DNA of 41,629 nucleotides from assembly GCA_947627545.1 (NCBI GenBank), contig CANQWK010000011.1, forward strand, positions 1-41,629, in the 5' to 3' direction. Each line of letters starts with the position of its first letter. The stretch's first letter is position 1. Below, piece after piece: positions 41,031 to 41,629 of this stretch. The translations under genes were made by a program, and so were the position numbers. The notes under the pieces were generated by a model that ran no database searches, had not been told where the DNA came from, and saw only the letters and a list, made by a program, of their open reading frames with translations. Source of the DNA: an uncultured Clostridia bacterium (GTDB lineage: Bacteria; Bacillota; Clostridia; Christensenellales; UBA1242).

Positions 41031-41081
41031 TTAACCCTTTCGGGTGATAATTCTTATTTTTTTCAAGATTAAAATCTTCAT
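41031..41081 (-). CDS. Second uORF MKILILKKIRIITRKG in the thrS leader
   Basis: 16 codons with TAGGAGG 4 nt before the ATG, lying after the second attenuator terminator and 54 nt before thrS. Contains one Thr (ACC). It would be translated only in read-through transcripts. May tune thrS translation, or be a remnant. Confidence 0.45.
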   Translation of the reverse strand: MKILILKKIRIITRKG

Positions 41082-41092
41082 AATTCCTCCTA

Positions 41093-41175
41093 AAAGAAAA
41101 GGCAGCAACATTTTTTAGTTGCCACCTTTCAAAGAGTTTTAAAAAAGCAGCAACTTTTTGGGGTTTTGTTGCTGC
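41093..41175 (-). terminator. Tandem terminators of the Thr attenuator
   Basis: T1: GCAGCAAC/GTTGCTGC (41168-41175, 41147-41154) then T6. T2: GGTGGCAAC/GTTGCTGCC (41119-41127 approx. and 41101-41109) then TTTTCTTTT. The 3' arm of T1 can also pair with the 5' arm of T2 (9 bp with G-U), which would block both. The leader segment GGTGTTTTG (41209-41217) can pair 8 of 9 with CAAAACCCC in the T1 loop (41160-41168). Confidence 0.8.
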
Positions 41176-41221
41176 CTTTGTATTATTTCATTTTAAACTT
41201 GACACACACAAAACACCATAT

Positions 41222-41278
41222 CTATTTTGATACGGTTGTGGTGGTTATATTAAGTTGTAAAACCAATGCTTTTTTCAT
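41222..41278 (-). CDS. Threonine leader peptide MKKALVLQLNITTTTVSK
   Basis: 18 codons with four consecutive Thr (ACC ACC ACA ACC). AAGGAG (41286-41291) is 7 nt before the ATG. The last Thr codon and the next codons (ACCGTATC, 41229-41236) pair with GATATGGT (41215-41222) just past the stop, the 1:2 stem of a classical attenuator. A ribosome starved for Thr-tRNA would disrupt it. It directly precedes thrS, so the signal fits the regulated enzyme. Confidence 0.85.
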   Translation of the reverse strand: MKKALVLQLNITTTTVSK

Positions 41279-41301
41279 AGTTTTGCTCCTTAAACACTAT
41301 T

Positions 41302-41329
41302 ATTATAGCACAAATTTTAGAAAAATCAA
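41302..41329 (-). promoter_or_regulatory. thrS promoter
   Basis: Minus-strand TTGATT (41324-41329), 16-nt spacer, TATAAT (41302-41307). Expected +1 near 41295. Confidence 0.8.
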
Positions 41330-41371
41330 TAATTTTTACAAAAAAATTGATGGTTCAATTTAGTTTCGTTC

Positions 41372-41448
41372 TGGTGCGTCAAGAGGGATTCGAACCCCCG
41401 ACCCCCGCCTTAGAAGGGCGATGCTCTATCCAACTGAGCTATTAACGC
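41372..41448 (-). tRNA. tRNA-Arg(UCU)
   Basis: Acceptor GCGTTAA/TTGACGC, anticodon stem CGCC/GGCG, loop CTTCTAA with anticodon TCT, T-arm GGGGGTTCGAATCCC, discriminator A and encoded CCA (41372-41374). Confidence 0.97.
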
Positions 41449-41555
41449 ATATAAATTTAATTTGTTAAGCATTTATTAGAACAATTTTAAACATTTGTTA
41501 AAGCATTGAATTTTAAGTGAAATTTAGATATCAAATTTAAGTATAAGCATTTGCT

Positions 41556-41628
41556 GGAGCGGGTGAAGGGAATCGAACCCTCGTAACTAGCTTGGAAGGC
41601 TAGCGCTCTACCATTGAGCTACACCCGC
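41556..41628 (-). tRNA. tRNA-Gly(UCC)
   Basis: Acceptor GCGGGTG/CACCCGC, anticodon stem CTAGC/GCTAG, loop CTTCCAA with anticodon TCC, T-arm GGGTTCGATTCCC, discriminator T and encoded CCA (41556-41558). Confidence 0.97.
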
Positions 41629-41629
41629 A

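Noticed and set aside
40977..41330. T-box riboswitch upstream of thrS
   Set aside because: No specifier-loop stem I and no GGTGGNACCGCG core; GGTGGCAAC in the second terminator is only a partial likeness. A Thr-rich leader ORF explains the region better.
1..41629. UGA read as tryptophan
   Set aside because: Conserved proteins use TGG for Trp, and the leader peptide MSILNK ends at TGA; no in-frame TGA is needed in any conserved gene.

Overview
The window is AT-rich DNA from a low-GC Bacillota (Firmicutes) chromosome, most likely a spore-forming Clostridia-like anaerobe. The evidence is the hrcA-grpE-dnaK-dnaJ group with a CIRCE operator, the rpmB/Asp23(YloU)/YloV group, a Veg-like protein, a SigK-type sigma factor with a second related sigma gene beside it, a 29-codon spoVM, FeoAB, RNase J, and the tRNA U34 pair TrhP/TrmR. 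Genus or species cannot be fixed from the sequence alone. Stop codons are read in the standard way, and every complete tRNA encodes its CCA end.

Layout. 1-1360: three tRNAs (Leu, Val, Gly) and an unknown gene. 1400-6450: a GNAT acetyltransferase, a Cys/Ser/Lys-rich repeat peptide, YloV/FakA-like and Asp23-like genes divergent from rpmB, and an ABC-F ATPase. 6450-6960: the ABC-F leader (promoter, six-codon uORF, tripled hairpin, terminator) and spoVM. 7000-13660: the heat-shock cluster, interrupted between dnaK and dnaJ by an unknown protein and a frameshifted cysteine hydrolase; GrpE carries a Cys-rich N-terminus. 13700-19130: a small unknown gene, hemW, lepA, then two sporulation-type sigma genes separated by a 76-bp direct repeat. 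19260-23420: rnpB, tatD, plsY, a small unknown gene and der. 23480-29400: a small unknown gene, feoAB, a diacylglycerol-kinase-like gene, trhP and an unknown gene. 29400-36280: trmR, RNase J, an M16 peptidase and a MacB-like ABC transporter. 36400-39200: a broken small gene, veg, a SHOCT membrane protein, an orphan tyrosine attenuator with a possible tyrS tail, and a small unknown gene. 39250-41629: a hairpin cluster, an archaeal-type thrS with a threonine leader-peptide attenuator, and tRNA-Arg and tRNA-Gly.

Two themes stand out. First, leader-peptide transcription attenuation appears three times: MSILNK before the ABC-F gene, a peptide with five consecutive Tyr before a decayed gene, and a peptide with four consecutive Thr before thrS. 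The Thr and Tyr cases stand where Bacillota normally use T-boxes. Each has an SD, a short ORF, alternative pairings and an intrinsic terminator visible in the sequence. Second, several genes (unknown gene at 327, lepA, der, trhP, feoA, perhaps spoVM) have a -35/-10 pair placed so that transcription should start at or within about 2 nt of the start codon, with no Shine-Dalgarno. Their neighbours have strong SDs. This suggests widespread leaderless transcription.

Functionally the window is mostly housekeeping: translation (thrS, rpmB, lepA, der, tRNAs), RNA processing (rnpB, RNase J), tRNA modification (trhP then trmR at wobble U34), protein folding, lipid metabolism (plsY, YloV, DagK-like), iron uptake, and late sporulation (sigK, spoVM).
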